Assembly (NCBI GenBank): GCA_036170135.1 | Contig: JAVHOP010000090.1 | Span: 1 to 64,000, forward strand | DNA: 64,000 nucleotides | Direction: 5' to 3' | From: CG1-02-35-72 sp036170135 | Lineage (GTDB): Bacteria; Bacteroidota; Bacteroidia; Flavobacteriales; Flavobacteriaceae | Shown here: piece by piece, positions 26,604 through 35,984 of the stretch | How positions within the stretch are numbered: position 1 is the first letter of the stretch | Layout of the letters: the number at the start of each line of letters is the position of its first letter | The notes under the pieces: generated by a model | Database searches by the model: none | Told to the model about the DNA's origin: nothing | Seen by the model: the letters and a program-made list of their open reading frames with translations, nothing else | Made by a program: the position numbers and the translations under genes

Positions 26604-29600
26604 TTGCTTTTGGGTTTGATTATTTTTTCAGGCTTACTGAGTATTTTATTTGCATTACCGGTAGTGCAGACATACATTGCAGCAATTGTAACAAAAAATA
26701 TCAATAACACATACAAAACCAATATTTTAATTGATAAAGTCGATTTATCTTATCTGGGAAGAATTCAGCTTAAAGGCATTCATATAGACGATTATCGCCA
26801 TAACAAAATGATAGATGTGGCCAATTTGAGCACCTCAATTTTTAGTTATAGAAATGCTTATAACAACAAACTGAATTTTGACAAGATAAAAGTGAATGGT
26901 GTTTATCTAAATATGGTGACGTATAAAGGAGAAACCAATGATAACTTCTCAATTTTTATTGAAAAATTTGATGACCAGCCGTCAACATCAGGACAACCTT
27001 CTAGCTTTTTGATGACTTCTAAAAATGTCAATATTAAAGATGGAAGTTTTTATTTATCTGATTTTAATTTTGACGATAAACAGTTGGCATTTTATAAACA
27101 ATTAAATGGCGATTTAAAGGATTTTAAAATACAAGGTCCAAATGTGTCGGCTAATATCAGAAATTTAAAGTTTATTGAAGACCACGGTTTGGATATTAAA
27201 CAATTTGATACCGATTTTAAATACACTTTAACGGGAATGCAATTCTATAATTCTGAGTTAAAAACCGAAACATCTTCGTTGGCATTCGATTTAAATTTTG
27301 ATTATAACCGCGAGAACTTAAAATATTTTTATGATAGTGTTCAGATAAAAGCTGTGATAAGAAAATCGGTTTTATCAATGCCAGATTTGAAACATTTTTA
27401 TAATGAAATTGATGGCAATCAACAGCTTACATTAAAAGCAAAAATGCTTGGAACCTTAAATAATTTTAAATTGGAGCCAGTAAATTTAACTTCGAGCACA
27501 AATCTTTATCTTGAAGGAGCAATGCGATTTATTAATTCTTTTAATGATAATCCGTTTAAATTAGAAACTAATATTGAAAAATTTTCGGCAAATTCTAATC
27601 GGTTAAAGCAATTATTGCCCAATTTAATAGGCAAAAATTTACCTCAAACTGCCAATTACTTAGGAAATTTTCTAGTTAAAGGCAAAACCGATATTACCAA
27701 ATCAACTATAAATACCCAAAGCCAAATTAGCTCTGAAATAGGAAACATCAAACTAAAAATGGGTTTTGGCGCAATAGCGGATTCTGAATTGATAAGTTAC
27801 AAAGGCTCTTTAGCTTTAAATGATTTTAAATTGGGACGAATTATCAAAGATAGTTTGGTGGGCCTTCTAAGTATTAATGCTGAGATAGATGGAAAAGGAT
27901 TGACATTAAAGTCGTTAAATACATCGGTTAAAGCAAAAATAAGTAAGTATCAATACAAAGGTTATAATTACAAAGACATTGATATTGACGGTGTTTTAAA
28001 GTATAGACAATTTTTGGGAAATCTGGTTTCTTATGACGACAATCTAAAATTAGCTATCAATGGAGAAGCCGATTTTTCTAAAAAAATATACCGCTATAAT
28101 TTTAAAGCAAAGATTGATTTTGTAAACTTTAATACCTTAAATTTATATACAAAGGATAAAATTTCGTTGTTAAATGGTGCTATTGATTTCAATTTTACTG
28201 GAAATACTTTAGATGAGTTCATTGGCGAAATTGCATTTAAAAATACTTCTTATACCAATCCTGCAGGAATTTATTTTTTTAAAGATTTTAATATAACTTC
28301 AAGTTTAAAAAATGAAATTAAAACAATTGAAATAAATTCGCCCGATATCCTGAGCGGTAAATTAACAGGTCAGTTTAAAATTTTAGAACTGCCCGATTTA
28401 TTTAAAAATGGTTTGGGAAGTATTTTGTCTAAATATCAATTCAAAAAAATTAGTAAAAACCAATCGGTTAGTTATAATTTTAAGTTGTATAATAAAGCTA
28501 TTGAAATCTTTTTTCCCGATTTTAAACTCTCACCAAATACAGTTATTAGAGGAAATTTGGCAACCATAGACAGCAGTTTTACATTAATTTTTAAAACACC
28601 ACAATTAGATGCTTTTAAAAATAGCATGCAAAATATTAATCTTCAAATTGATAATAAAAACCCACTTTTTAGTACCCTTTTAAATGTTGATAAAATAACA
28701 TCAGAATATTATGATATTTCTAAACTTAATTTGGTTAACGTAAAATTAAAAGACTCCTTATTTTTGAGAACTGATTTCTATGGAGGTGATTCACTTACCG
28801 AAAAATATAGCTTGAGTTTATACAACACAACAGATGATGATGGAAAAATAATATTTGGTGTAAAAAAATCAAATGTCAATGTTAAAAATATCAATTGGAT
28901 TTTAAATCCAGAGAATAATAAAAATAATAAAATTATTTTTGAAGACACCTTTAAATCGTTTGATATTAAACGATTTGATTTGCAAGCAGGCAATCAAAAA
29001 ATTAATATTGATGGTTATTTGTTGGATAAAAATAATAGTGATATTCAATTAAATTTAGAAAATGTTGGTATTCAAACTATTACGCCAAAAATTGACAGTT
29101 TAATATTTAAAGGTTTAGTTAACGGAAATTTGAATTATAAAAAAGTGAATGGACAACTCTTGCCTATTGCAGATTTGAGCATTGATAGTCTTGTAGTAAA
29201 TAATTCTTACCAAGGTAATGCCATTATTAATGCACAAGGATTTAATTCGCTTAAAAAATATGAGCTAAATGCGTTGATTAATCGCAACGATATAAGAACT
29301 TTATATATTAAAGGTATTGTAGATTTAGAAAATCAAAATCCAACAATGGATGTTGATATTGCTTTTAAAAGTTTTACATTAAATGCCTTTAGTGCTTTGG
29401 GTGAGAATGTATTGTCAAATATTAGAGGAAATGTAAACGGACAAGCAAAAGTTTGGGGTGATCTTAATAATCCTTCTATTGATGGCGAACTAACTCTAGT
29501 TGATGCAGGTCTTAAATTTCCTTATGTCAACGTTGATTATTATTTTGATGGCGCTCCAAAGGTGAAACTTCACAAGCACACTTTCGAATTTGAAAATGCA

Positions 29601-31034
29601 GTATTACGCGATAGTAAATTTAACACAAAGGCACTTTTATCAGGCACAATTTCTCATGAACGCTTTAAAAAGTGGTTCTTAGATTTTAAACTTTCAACAA
29701 ATAATTTACTTGTTTTAAATACGGTAGAAGATGAAGAATCTTTATATTATGGTACCGGATTTATTGAAGGAAATGCAACTATTTCTGGCTTAACCGATAA
29801 CCTTTTAATTCAGGTTAATGGCAAAACCAATTCGGGTACAAAGTTTATTATTCCGCTTAGCGATGTGAGAACAATAGATGAGTCAAATCTAATTCATTTT
29901 GTTAAAAAGGAAGTAAATCCTAATAAAAACAGGGCACAAGAAGATTATATTTTAAACGAATTGCAAGGTTTAACCATTAAATTTAATTTAGATGTTACCA
30001 AAGATGCCATAGCACAAATAGTAATCGATAAAAAAACAGGAACAATTTTAAAAGGAAGTGGCAATGGTAATTTGCAGATTAACATTAATACTAATGGAAA
30101 TTTTACGATGTTCGGAAACTTTGTGGTTGATAATGGCGTTTATCAATTTAAAAACTTAATTAATAAATCGTTTGATGTTAAAAAAGGAGGAACTATTGAC
30201 TGGACTGGTAACCCTTATAATGCCAATTTAAATATTGAAGCCATTTATCATACCAAAGCTAATCCGGGCGTATTACTCGAAAATGCTAAGGGTAATAGAA
30301 ATATTGACGTCGATTTAATAACAAAAATTAAAGGCAAGTTATTTGAATCGAATATGGAATTCGATGTATTTTTACCCAATGCAAGTTCTACAGTAAATAG
30401 CGAACTTCAATTTAAGTTGAATAATAGCGATAAAAAAATGACTCAATTCTTCTCATTGCTAACTACGGGCTCATTCTTTAGTCAAGATTCCAATAATTTT
30501 GATAGTAATGCCGTGATTACAGGAACAATCTCTGAGCGAATATCGAGTGTCTTATCGGATATTTTAAATAAAGAAGGAAACAATTTTCAATTAGGATTTG
30601 TTTATGATGTTGGTAGTTACGATAGGTTGAGCAATTTTAAAACTGAAGACCAATTAGGCATTACAGTTTCATCAAAAATTAGTAAAAAATTTACGGTTAA
30701 TGGTAAAGTAGGCGTTCCTGTTGGCGCCAATAACCAATCATCTGTTATTGGTGAAGTCGAAATATCAACACCGTTAAATAAATCGGAGAGTTTAACAAGT
30801 CGTATCTTTAATAGGCAAAACCAAATTCAATTTGCCGTTGCCGATCAAGAAGGTTATACCCAAGGTGTTGGTATTTCATATCGCGTAGATTTTGACAACT
30901 TAAAAGAGTTATTTAAGAAGGGCAAGCCCAAAACAAATCGCAAGCAAGCCATAAAAGATAGCATTGCCACTGCCTCTAAGCTCATAAAATTTAAGTCAGC
31001 TAAAAAAGACTCACTTTTAATTAAAAAAAATTGA
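26604..31034 (+). CDS. tamB: Translocation and assembly module protein TamB (DUF490)
   Basis: About 1476 residues: an N-terminal membrane anchor (LLGLIIFSGLLSILFALPVV), a very long repetitive beta-rich region typical of AsmA-like lipid-transport proteins, and a C-terminal DUF490 domain (about 1050-1440, with GNFVVDNGVYQFKNL and LGFVYDVGSYDRLSNF). TamB spans the periplasm and takes part in outer-membrane assembly or phospholipid transfer. The start is uncertain. The frame opens at 26562 and codes for VIKRLKKIGLR just before the anchor, the usual basic start of the family, but holds no ATG. The nearest ATG (26569) is out of frame, so TTG 26604 is only a formal start. Confidence 0.9.
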   Translation: MLLGLIIFSGLLSILFALPVVQTYIAAIVTKNINNTYKTNILIDKVDLSYLGRIQLKGIHIDDYRHNKMIDVANLSTSIFSYRNAYNNKLNFDKIKVNGVYLNMVTYKGETNDNFSIFIEKFDDQPSTSGQPSSFLMTSKNVNIKDGSFYLSDFNFDDKQLAFYKQLNGDLKDFKIQGPNVSANIRNLKFIEDHGLDIKQFDTDFKYTLTGMQFYNSELKTETSSLAFDLNFDYNRENLKYFYDSVQIKAVIRKSVLSMPDLKHFYNEIDGNQQLTLKAKMLGTLNNFKLEPVNLTSSTNLYLEGAMRFINSFNDNPFKLETNIEKFSANSNRLKQLLPNLIGKNLPQTANYLGNFLVKGKTDITKSTINTQSQISSEIGNIKLKMGFGAIADSELISYKGSLALNDFKLGRIIKDSLVGLLSINAEIDGKGLTLKSLNTSVKAKISKYQYKGYNYKDIDIDGVLKYRQFLGNLVSYDDNLKLAINGEADFSKKIYRYNFKAKIDFVNFNTLNLYTKDKISLLNGAIDFNFTGNTLDEFIGEIAFKNTSYTNPAGIYFFKDFNITSSLKNEIKTIEINSPDILSGKLTGQFKILELPDLFKNGLGSILSKYQFKKISKNQSVSYNFKLYNKAIEIFFPDFKLSPNTVIRGNLATIDSSFTLIFKTPQLDAFKNSMQNINLQIDNKNPLFSTLLNVDKITSEYYDISKLNLVNVKLKDSLFLRTDFYGGDSLTEKYSLSLYNTTDDDGKIIFGVKKSNVNVKNINWILNPENNKNNKIIFEDTFKSFDIKRFDLQAGNQKINIDGYLLDKNNSDIQLNLENVGIQTITPKIDSLIFKGLVNGNLNYKKVNGQLLPIADLSIDSLVVNNSYQGNAIINAQGFNSLKKYELNALINRNDIRTLYIKGIVDLENQNPTMDVDIAFKSFTLNAFSALGENVLSNIRGNVNGQAKVWGDLNNPSIDGELTLVDAGLKFPYVNVDYYFDGAPKVKLHKHTFEFENAVLRDSKFNTKALLSGTISHERFKKWFLDFKLSTNNLLVLNTVEDEESLYYGTGFIEGNATISGLTDNLLIQVNGKTNSGTKFIIPLSDVRTIDESNLIHFVKKEVNPNKNRAQEDYILNELQGLTIKFNLDVTKDAIAQIVIDKKTGTILKGSGNGNLQININTNGNFTMFGNFVVDNGVYQFKNLINKSFDVKKGGTIDWTGNPYNANLNIEAIYHTKANPGVLLENAKGNRNIDVDLITKIKGKLFESNMEFDVFLPNASSTVNSELQFKLNNSDKKMTQFFSLLTTGSFFSQDSNNFDSNAVITGTISERISSVLSDILNKEGNNFQLGFVYDVGSYDRLSNFKTEDQLGITVSSKISKKFTVNGKVGVPVGANNQSSVIGEVEISTPLNKSESLTSRIFNRQNQIQFAVADQEGYTQGVGISYRVDFDNLKELFKKGKPKTNRKQAIKDSIATASKLIKFKSAKKDSLLIKKN

Positions 31035-31161
31035 AGGGCTGTAAACTATAGTAAAACAATCCGACTTCTATTTTACTAAAAATCAATAACTTTTAAGGCT
31101 TTGAGCGAAATCGTTTTCGTATAAAACCAAGAAATAAGTGAAATTTAAATATGTTTATCAT

Positions 31162-31169
31162 TAATTTTG
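31162..31169 (+). promoter_or_regulatory. Promoter -7 box of pfkA-gapA
   Basis: TAATTTTG matches TAnnTTTG and lies 14 bases before the pfkA ATG, giving a very short leader. Confidence 0.6.
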
Positions 31170-31183
31170 AACGATTATAAATT

Positions 31184-32167
31184 ATGAAAAAAATTAAAAA
31201 AATTGCCGTTTTAACTTCTGGAGGTGATGCCCCTGGAATGAATGCCGCTATTAGGTCGGTTGTTAGAACGTGTGCCTACTACAGAATTGATTGTATTGGC
31301 GTTTATCGCGGCTATCAAGGCTTGATAGAAGGAGATTTTGTGCCGATGAGTGCACGCAGTGTGAGCAGTATCATCAATAAAGGAGGAACCATGCTAAAAT
31401 CGGCGCGCTCAAAAGAATTTATGACCATTGAAGGTCGCAAAAAAGCATACGATAGTTTAATTGCAGCCGAAATTGACGGTTTAATTTTAATTGGTGGAGA
31501 TGGCTCTTTTACAGGTGGTTTGGTGTTTAATAAAGAATACAAGTTCCCAATAATTGGCATTCCGGGAACCATTGATAATGATATTTTTGGAACCGATTAT
31601 ACCATTGGCTATGATACCGCATTAAATACCGTTGTAGAGGTTATCGATAAAATTAGAGATACCGCAAGCTCTCACAACCGGCTCTTTTTTGTGGAGGTTA
31701 TGGGCAGAGATGCCGGATTTATTGCACTTAATGCAGGAATTGGCGCTGGAGCGGAAGAGATTTTAATTCCCGAAGAAAATTTAGGCTTAGAACGATTGCT
31801 CGAATCGCTTAAGCAAAGTAAACGCTCAGGTAAATCATCGAGCATCGTAGTAGTTGCAGAAGGTGATAAACTCGGAAAAAATGTATTCGAATTACGCGAT
31901 TATATTGAAGAACACGTTCCAGAATATGAAGTTCGCGTTTCGGTTTTAGGTCACATGCAGCGCGGTGGCTCGCCATCTTGTTTCGACCGTGTTTTAGCGA
32001 GTAGATTAGGTGTAAAAGCAGTCGAATTGCTGTTAGATGGTCATTCCAATTTAATGGTTGGCATTGTAAATACTAAAATAGAAAGTTGCCCTTTTGAAGA
32101 AGCTTTGGCTGGGCATCACAATATTAATAAAGAATTAATAAGAGTGGCAGATATTATGTCTGTTTAA
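31184..32167 (+). CDS. pfkA: ATP-dependent 6-phosphofructokinase
   Basis: A 327-residue cytoplasmic glycolytic kinase that converts fructose 6-phosphate to the 1,6-bisphosphate. It has the ATP-binding loop TSGGDAPGMNAAIR (about 12-25) and IGGDGSFTGG, where the glycine following GGD favours ATP over pyrophosphate. The catalytic loop is GIPGTIDNDI with its aspartates, and VLGHMQRGGSP is the sugar-phosphate site. The length is normal. It is followed by gapA after 16 bases, a glycolytic operon. Confidence 0.97.
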   Translation: MKKIKKIAVLTSGGDAPGMNAAIRSVVRTCAYYRIDCIGVYRGYQGLIEGDFVPMSARSVSSIINKGGTMLKSARSKEFMTIEGRKKAYDSLIAAEIDGLILIGGDGSFTGGLVFNKEYKFPIIGIPGTIDNDIFGTDYTIGYDTALNTVVEVIDKIRDTASSHNRLFFVEVMGRDAGFIALNAGIGAGAEEILIPEENLGLERLLESLKQSKRSGKSSSIVVVAEGDKLGKNVFELRDYIEEHVPEYEVRVSVLGHMQRGGSPSCFDRVLASRLGVKAVELLLDGHSNLMVGIVNTKIESCPFEEALAGHHNINKELIRVADIMSV

Positions 32168-32183
32168 ATTTAAGACAAAAAGA

Positions 32184-33182
32184 ATGATCAAAATTGGAAT
32201 TAACGGATTCGGAAGAATAGGAAGACTAGCATTTAGAGTAGCGGTAAGCAGAAAAAATGTTCAAGTAGTGGCTATAAACGATTTATTAGAAGTAGATTAT
32301 TTAGCTTATTTATTAAAATTTGATTCAGTTCATGGAAAATTTGAAGGAGATGTTTCGGTTGAAGACGGCCTTTTAGTTGTAAACGGAAATAAAATTAGAG
32401 TAACAGCCGAACGCAATCCCGAAAATTTAAAATGGAACGAGGTAGGTGCTGATTATATTATTGAATCTACCGGATTTTATACTACCGTAGAAACTGCCAG
32501 TTTACACCTTAAGGGTGGCGCTAAAAAAGTAATTATTTCGGCTCCTTCTAATGATGCTAAAACCTTTGTAATGGGCGTTAACCACACAACAATGTTAGCA
32601 TCCGATGTTATTATGTCTAATGCTTCTTGTACTACAAATTGCTTAGCTCCAATTGCTAAAGTATTAAATGATGAGTTTAAAATTGTCGAAGGACTGATGA
32701 CAACTATTCACGCTACAACAGCTACCCAAAAAACAGTAGATGGTCCTTCTGCTAAAGATTGGCGTGGGGGAAGATCGGCTTTAAATAATATTATTCCGGC
32801 TTCAACTGGTGCTGCAAAAGCAGTAACCAAAGTAATTCCAGACTTAGTAGGGAAACTTACAGGGATGGCTTTTAGAGTGCCAACAGTCGATGTTTCTGTA
32901 GTAGATTTAACGGTCCGTTTAGAAAAAGCGACCAGTTTAAAAGCCATTAATGCGGTAATGAAAAAAGCATCCGAAAATGAATTAAAAGGTATTTTAGGTT
33001 ATACCGAAGATGATGTTGTTTCTCAAGATTTTGTGTCCGAAACCAAAACATCTACTTACGATGCTAATGCCTGTGTTGCCTTAAACGAAAATTTCTTTAA
33101 AATCATAGCTTGGTACGATAATGAATATGGCTATTCTAATAAAATAGTCGATTTGGTTATTTACGCTGCAAGCTTGAGTTAA
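32184..33182 (+). CDS. gap: Glyceraldehyde-3-phosphate dehydrogenase, type I
   Basis: A 332-residue enzyme with Rossmann motif INGFGRIGR at the N-terminus. An aspartate in VVAINDL at the end of strand 2 favours NAD+. The catalytic cysteine is in SNASCTTNCLAP (around residue 153) and the histidine in TTIHATTATQ. The C-terminus WYDNEYGYSNKIVDL is conserved. It is translated just after pfkA, so it probably acts in the glycolytic direction. A UACG-loop terminator follows at 33211. Confidence 0.97.
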   Translation: MIKIGINGFGRIGRLAFRVAVSRKNVQVVAINDLLEVDYLAYLLKFDSVHGKFEGDVSVEDGLLVVNGNKIRVTAERNPENLKWNEVGADYIIESTGFYTTVETASLHLKGGAKKVIISAPSNDAKTFVMGVNHTTMLASDVIMSNASCTTNCLAPIAKVLNDEFKIVEGLMTTIHATTATQKTVDGPSAKDWRGGRSALNNIIPASTGAAKAVTKVIPDLVGKLTGMAFRVPTVDVSVVDLTVRLEKATSLKAINAVMKKASENELKGILGYTEDDVVSQDFVSETKTSTYDANACVALNENFFKIIAWYDNEYGYSNKIVDLVIYAASLS

Positions 33183-33210
33183 TGTTAGTTTGTTGAGTTG
33201 AGTTGAGTTG

Positions 33211-33237
33211 AAAATCCTGCTACGGCGGGATTTTCTT
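33211..33237 (+). terminator. Terminator of pfkA-gapA
   Basis: AAAATCCTGC pairs with GCGGGATTTT (one G-T) around TACG. In RNA this is a C(UACG)G tetraloop of the very stable UNCG class. A CTTT follows. A short (TTGAG) tandem repeat lies just before it. Confidence 0.85.
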
Positions 33238-33265
33238 TGCGCTTTATTTACTGCCTTCTTCTTTG

Positions 33266-33273
33266 TATATTTG
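33266..33273 (+). promoter_or_regulatory. Promoter -7 box of the HMG-CoA lyase gene
   Basis: TATATTTG is an exact consensus match only 9 bases before the ATG at 33283. The message would be leaderless or nearly so. Confidence 0.55.
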
Positions 33274-33282
33274 AATACTTTT

Positions 33283-34140
33283 ATGAAAGCTGTAAAAATA
33301 ATTGAATGCCCAAGGGATGCCATGCAAGGCATTAAACCTTTTATAGAAACCACTATAAAAGCAAACTATATTAATAGCCTGTTAAATGTTGGTTTTGATA
33401 CCATTGATTTTGGAAGTTTTGTATCGCCAAAAGCCATCCCCCAAATGATTGATACCGCAATGGTTTTATCAAAATTAAACTTATCGGATACCAAAAGTAA
33501 GTTATTGGCCATCGTGGCCAATGTTCGCGGTGCCGAAGAAGCTACTAAATTTGAAGAAATTAGCTATCTAGGTTACCCGTTTTCAATTTCCGAAAACTTT
33601 CAGATGCGAAATACCAGCAAAACAAGAGCCGAATCAATTATCGTTTTAGAATCTATTTTAAATTTAGCCTATAAAAGCAAAAAGCAAGTGGTGGCTTACC
33701 TTTCAATGGGATTTGGAAATCCTTATGGCGATCCTTGGAATGTTGATGTTGTAACACAATGGACAGCCAAATTGGCAAAAATGGGTGTAAAAATCCTATC
33801 CTTATCAGATACTATTGGAACCTCAGAACCAAAAACCATTAGCTATTTATTTTCAAATCTAATTCCGATGTACCCTAAAATAGAATTCGGTGCACATTTA
33901 CATACCACGCCTAATAAATCATTAGAAAAAGTAGATGCGGCTTATCGAGCAGGCTGTTTGAGATTTGATGGTGCTATTCTAGGTTTTGGCGGTTGCCCAA
34001 TGGCAAAAGATGAATTGACGGGAAATATGCCAACCGAGCAATTGGTTAGTTATTTTGAACAACAAAAAGTGGAGTGTAATGTAAATTCTATAAAATTTAA
34101 AGCGGCCTATAAGGCCGCTCAAAAGGTATTTTTTAAATGA
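33283..34140 (+). CDS. Hydroxymethylglutaryl-CoA lyase family protein
   Basis: A 285-residue DRE-TIM metallolyase. The start at 33283 (MKAVKIIECPRDAMQG) places the ECPRD catalytic/metal motif at the N-terminus as in the family. Translation from 33208 would run through the gapA terminator and can be dismissed. The signature GFGGCPMAKDELTGNM, with the catalytic cysteine, is near the C-terminus, and GAHLHTTP supplies metal histidines. It would cleave HMG-CoA to acetoacetate and acetyl-CoA in leucine breakdown. Its codons near the 3' end form a hairpin followed by a T tract. Confidence 0.9.
   Translation: MKAVKIIECPRDAMQGIKPFIETTIKANYINSLLNVGFDTIDFGSFVSPKAIPQMIDTAMVLSKLNLSDTKSKLLAIVANVRGAEEATKFEEISYLGYPFSISENFQMRNTSKTRAESIIVLESILNLAYKSKKQVVAYLSMGFGNPYGDPWNVDVVTQWTAKLAKMGVKILSLSDTIGTSEPKTISYLFSNLIPMYPKIEFGAHLHTTPNKSLEKVDAAYRAGCLRFDGAILGFGGCPMAKDELTGNMPTEQLVSYFEQQKVECNVNSIKFKAAYKAAQKVFFK
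34101..34134 (+). terminator. Hairpin and T tract inside the 3' end of the HMG-CoA lyase gene
   Basis: AGCGGCC (34101-34107) pairs with GGCCGCT (34113-34119) around TATAA. About ten bases later TTTTTT precedes the stop codon. It is the strongest stem near the gene end, so the terminator may be embedded in the coding sequence. Confidence 0.45.
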
Positions 34141-34163
34141 TTAAGAAATTCTAAATTTCTTAA
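34141..34163. other. A/T-only inverted repeat between convergent genes
   Basis: TTAAGAAATT and AATTTCTTAA (10 bp, loop CTA) lie between two converging genes and overlap the stop codon of the helicase gene. It may help to end transcription from both sides but is weak in G/C. Confidence 0.45.
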
Positions 34164-35911
34164 AAACGCCTTCTAAAAGATTTAGAACTACTGTCTTTAT
34201 CACTACGACTATTTCCGCTTCGGCCATCACGACTTCTAGAGTGGTCGTTAGTTCTTCCAGTATTTCGGCTTCCTCTATCACTTCGGTCTCTAGAAAAACC
34301 ACCAGAATTACTCTTAGGTTTTGCAGTAATTTCAACTTTAATTGGTCTACCATTAAATATTTGACCATTAATGTTACTTAAGACATCTGTTTCAACTGAT
34401 TTTTCGACTTCAAAAAAAGAAAAACTTTTTAAAATTTCAATCTGTCCAATAGCAAAATGATGCTTATTTAGATATTTATTAATTAAACCAATTAGCAACT
34501 TTGGATTTAAATTATCTAAGTTTCCGAGATTGATATGAAATCTTGTAAAATTATCTGGCGTGGTATTAGACCGTGTTCTACTGGCATCGCCATTAATGTC
34601 TTTGGCATCTTTATAATAAGCCAAGAATCGGTTAAACTCAACAGATACAAAACGTTGAATTAATTCTTCACGACTTAAATATTCTAATTCTGAATAAATT
34701 CCTTTTAAAAAGGTTTCAATTTCAGCAGTATTTACATCTACTTCTTTTACTTTGTTGATGAGGTTAAATAATTGTTTTTTACAAATATCGTGGCTATTTG
34801 GAATACTTTTAACTTCAAAATTTTTGTTGACCATCTTTTCGATGGGACGTAATTTACTTTGTTCTCTGCCATTGATCAACACAATAGAAATACCTTCTTT
34901 TCCGGCACGACCAGTTCTGCCGCTACGGTGTGTATAGATTTCAATTTGATCGGGTAATTTGTAGTTGATAACGTGGGTTAAATCGTCAATATCAATACCG
35001 CGCGCAGCCACATCGGTTGCGACCAAAATCTGAAGATTTTTAGTCCTAAATTTTTGCATCACCGTATCGCGTTGCGCTTGCGATAAATCACCGTGCAGAG
35101 CATCAGCATTATAACCATCGGCAATTAACTTATCGGCAATAGAAGTGGTTTCTGTACGTGTTCTACAAAATACGATTCCGTATATTTCGGGATAATAATC
35201 GGCTATGCGTTTCAAGGCTAAATACCTATTTTTTTCTTCGGTAATATAAGCCTCGTGAGTAACATTTGCAGCACCTACATTTTTTCCACCCACAGCAATT
35301 TCTATGGGATTATTCATATAGTTTTTAGCGATATTATGAACTTCTTTAGGAAAAGTAGCCGAGAATAATAAAGTTTGTTTATCTTTTGGAGTGACTTCAA
35401 GAATGGTATCTAGTTCTTCTTTAAATCCCATATTTAGCATTTCATCAGCTTCATCTAAAACCACCCATTGTATAGATTCTAGATTTAAAACGCGACGTTT
35501 GATTAAATCAACTGTTCTACCGGGTGTTCCAACAATAATTTGAGCACCTTTTTTGATAGCACGTATCTGATCTTCAATACTTGCGCCACCGTAAACGGCA
35601 ACTGTTTTAAGTTTAGGGATGTATTTTGTAAATTCGATAATATTTTTAGCAGTTTGTGTTGCCAACTCGCGAGTTGGAGATAAAATTATAGCGACAGTTT
35701 CTTTTTGATTTGGATCGATTTGCTCGATTATTGGCAAGCTAAAAGCAGCAGTTTTACCTGTTCCGGTTTGTGCAAATGCTTTTAAATCTTGTCTTGAAGC
35801 TAATAATTGCGGAATTGTTTGTTCTTGTATTGGCGTTGGTTTTTCGAAACCAAGTTCGCTTAATACTTGTAATAGACTAGGTTGTAAGCCTAAATTTGAA
35901 AATGTTATCAT
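34160..35911 (-). CDS. DEAD-box RNA helicase, DeaD/CsdA type
   Basis: A 583-residue ATP-dependent RNA helicase: Q motif and AFAQTGTGKTAAF (motif I), PTRELATQ (Ia), VLDEADEMLNMG (II), SATFP (III), VATDVAARGIDID (V) and HRSGRTGRAGKEG (VI). A DbpA/CsdA RNA-binding domain follows at about 455-535, then a basic tail rich in R, S, G and D (about 540-583) that should be disordered and bind RNA. Probable roles are ribosome assembly and cold adaptation. An exact promoter box lies 38 bases upstream. Confidence 0.95.
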   Translation of the reverse strand: MITFSNLGLQPSLLQVLSELGFEKPTPIQEQTIPQLLASRQDLKAFAQTGTGKTAAFSLPIIEQIDPNQKETVAIILSPTRELATQTAKNIIEFTKYIPKLKTVAVYGGASIEDQIRAIKKGAQIIVGTPGRTVDLIKRRVLNLESIQWVVLDEADEMLNMGFKEELDTILEVTPKDKQTLLFSATFPKEVHNIAKNYMNNPIEIAVGGKNVGAANVTHEAYITEEKNRYLALKRIADYYPEIYGIVFCRTRTETTSIADKLIADGYNADALHGDLSQAQRDTVMQKFRTKNLQILVATDVAARGIDIDDLTHVINYKLPDQIEIYTHRSGRTGRAGKEGISIVLINGREQSKLRPIEKMVNKNFEVKSIPNSHDICKKQLFNLINKVKEVDVNTAEIETFLKGIYSELEYLSREELIQRFVSVEFNRFLAYYKDAKDINGDASRTRSNTTPDNFTRFHINLGNLDNLNPKLLIGLINKYLNKHHFAIGQIEILKSFSFFEVEKSVETDVLSNINGQIFNGRPIKVEITAKPKSNSGGFSRDRSDRGSRNTGRTNDHSRSRDGRSGNSRSDKDSSSKSFRRRF

Positions 35912-35948
35912 GAATTGACCTTGTTTATTTTAGGTGTAAAAAAGTCCG

Positions 35949-35956
35949 CAAAGGTA
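35949..35956 (-). promoter_or_regulatory. Promoter -7 box of the DEAD-box helicase gene
   Basis: CAAAGGTA reads TACCTTTG on the minus strand, an exact consensus match 38 bases before the start codon. Confidence 0.55.
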
Positions 35957-35984
35957 GTGGTTTTTTGTTTTAAATGATTATAAA

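Noticed and set aside
33191..33210. Short tandem repeat of TTGAG after gapA, considered as CRISPR-like or phase-variable
   Set aside because: Only about four 5-base units in non-coding DNA, no spacers and no gene start beside it.
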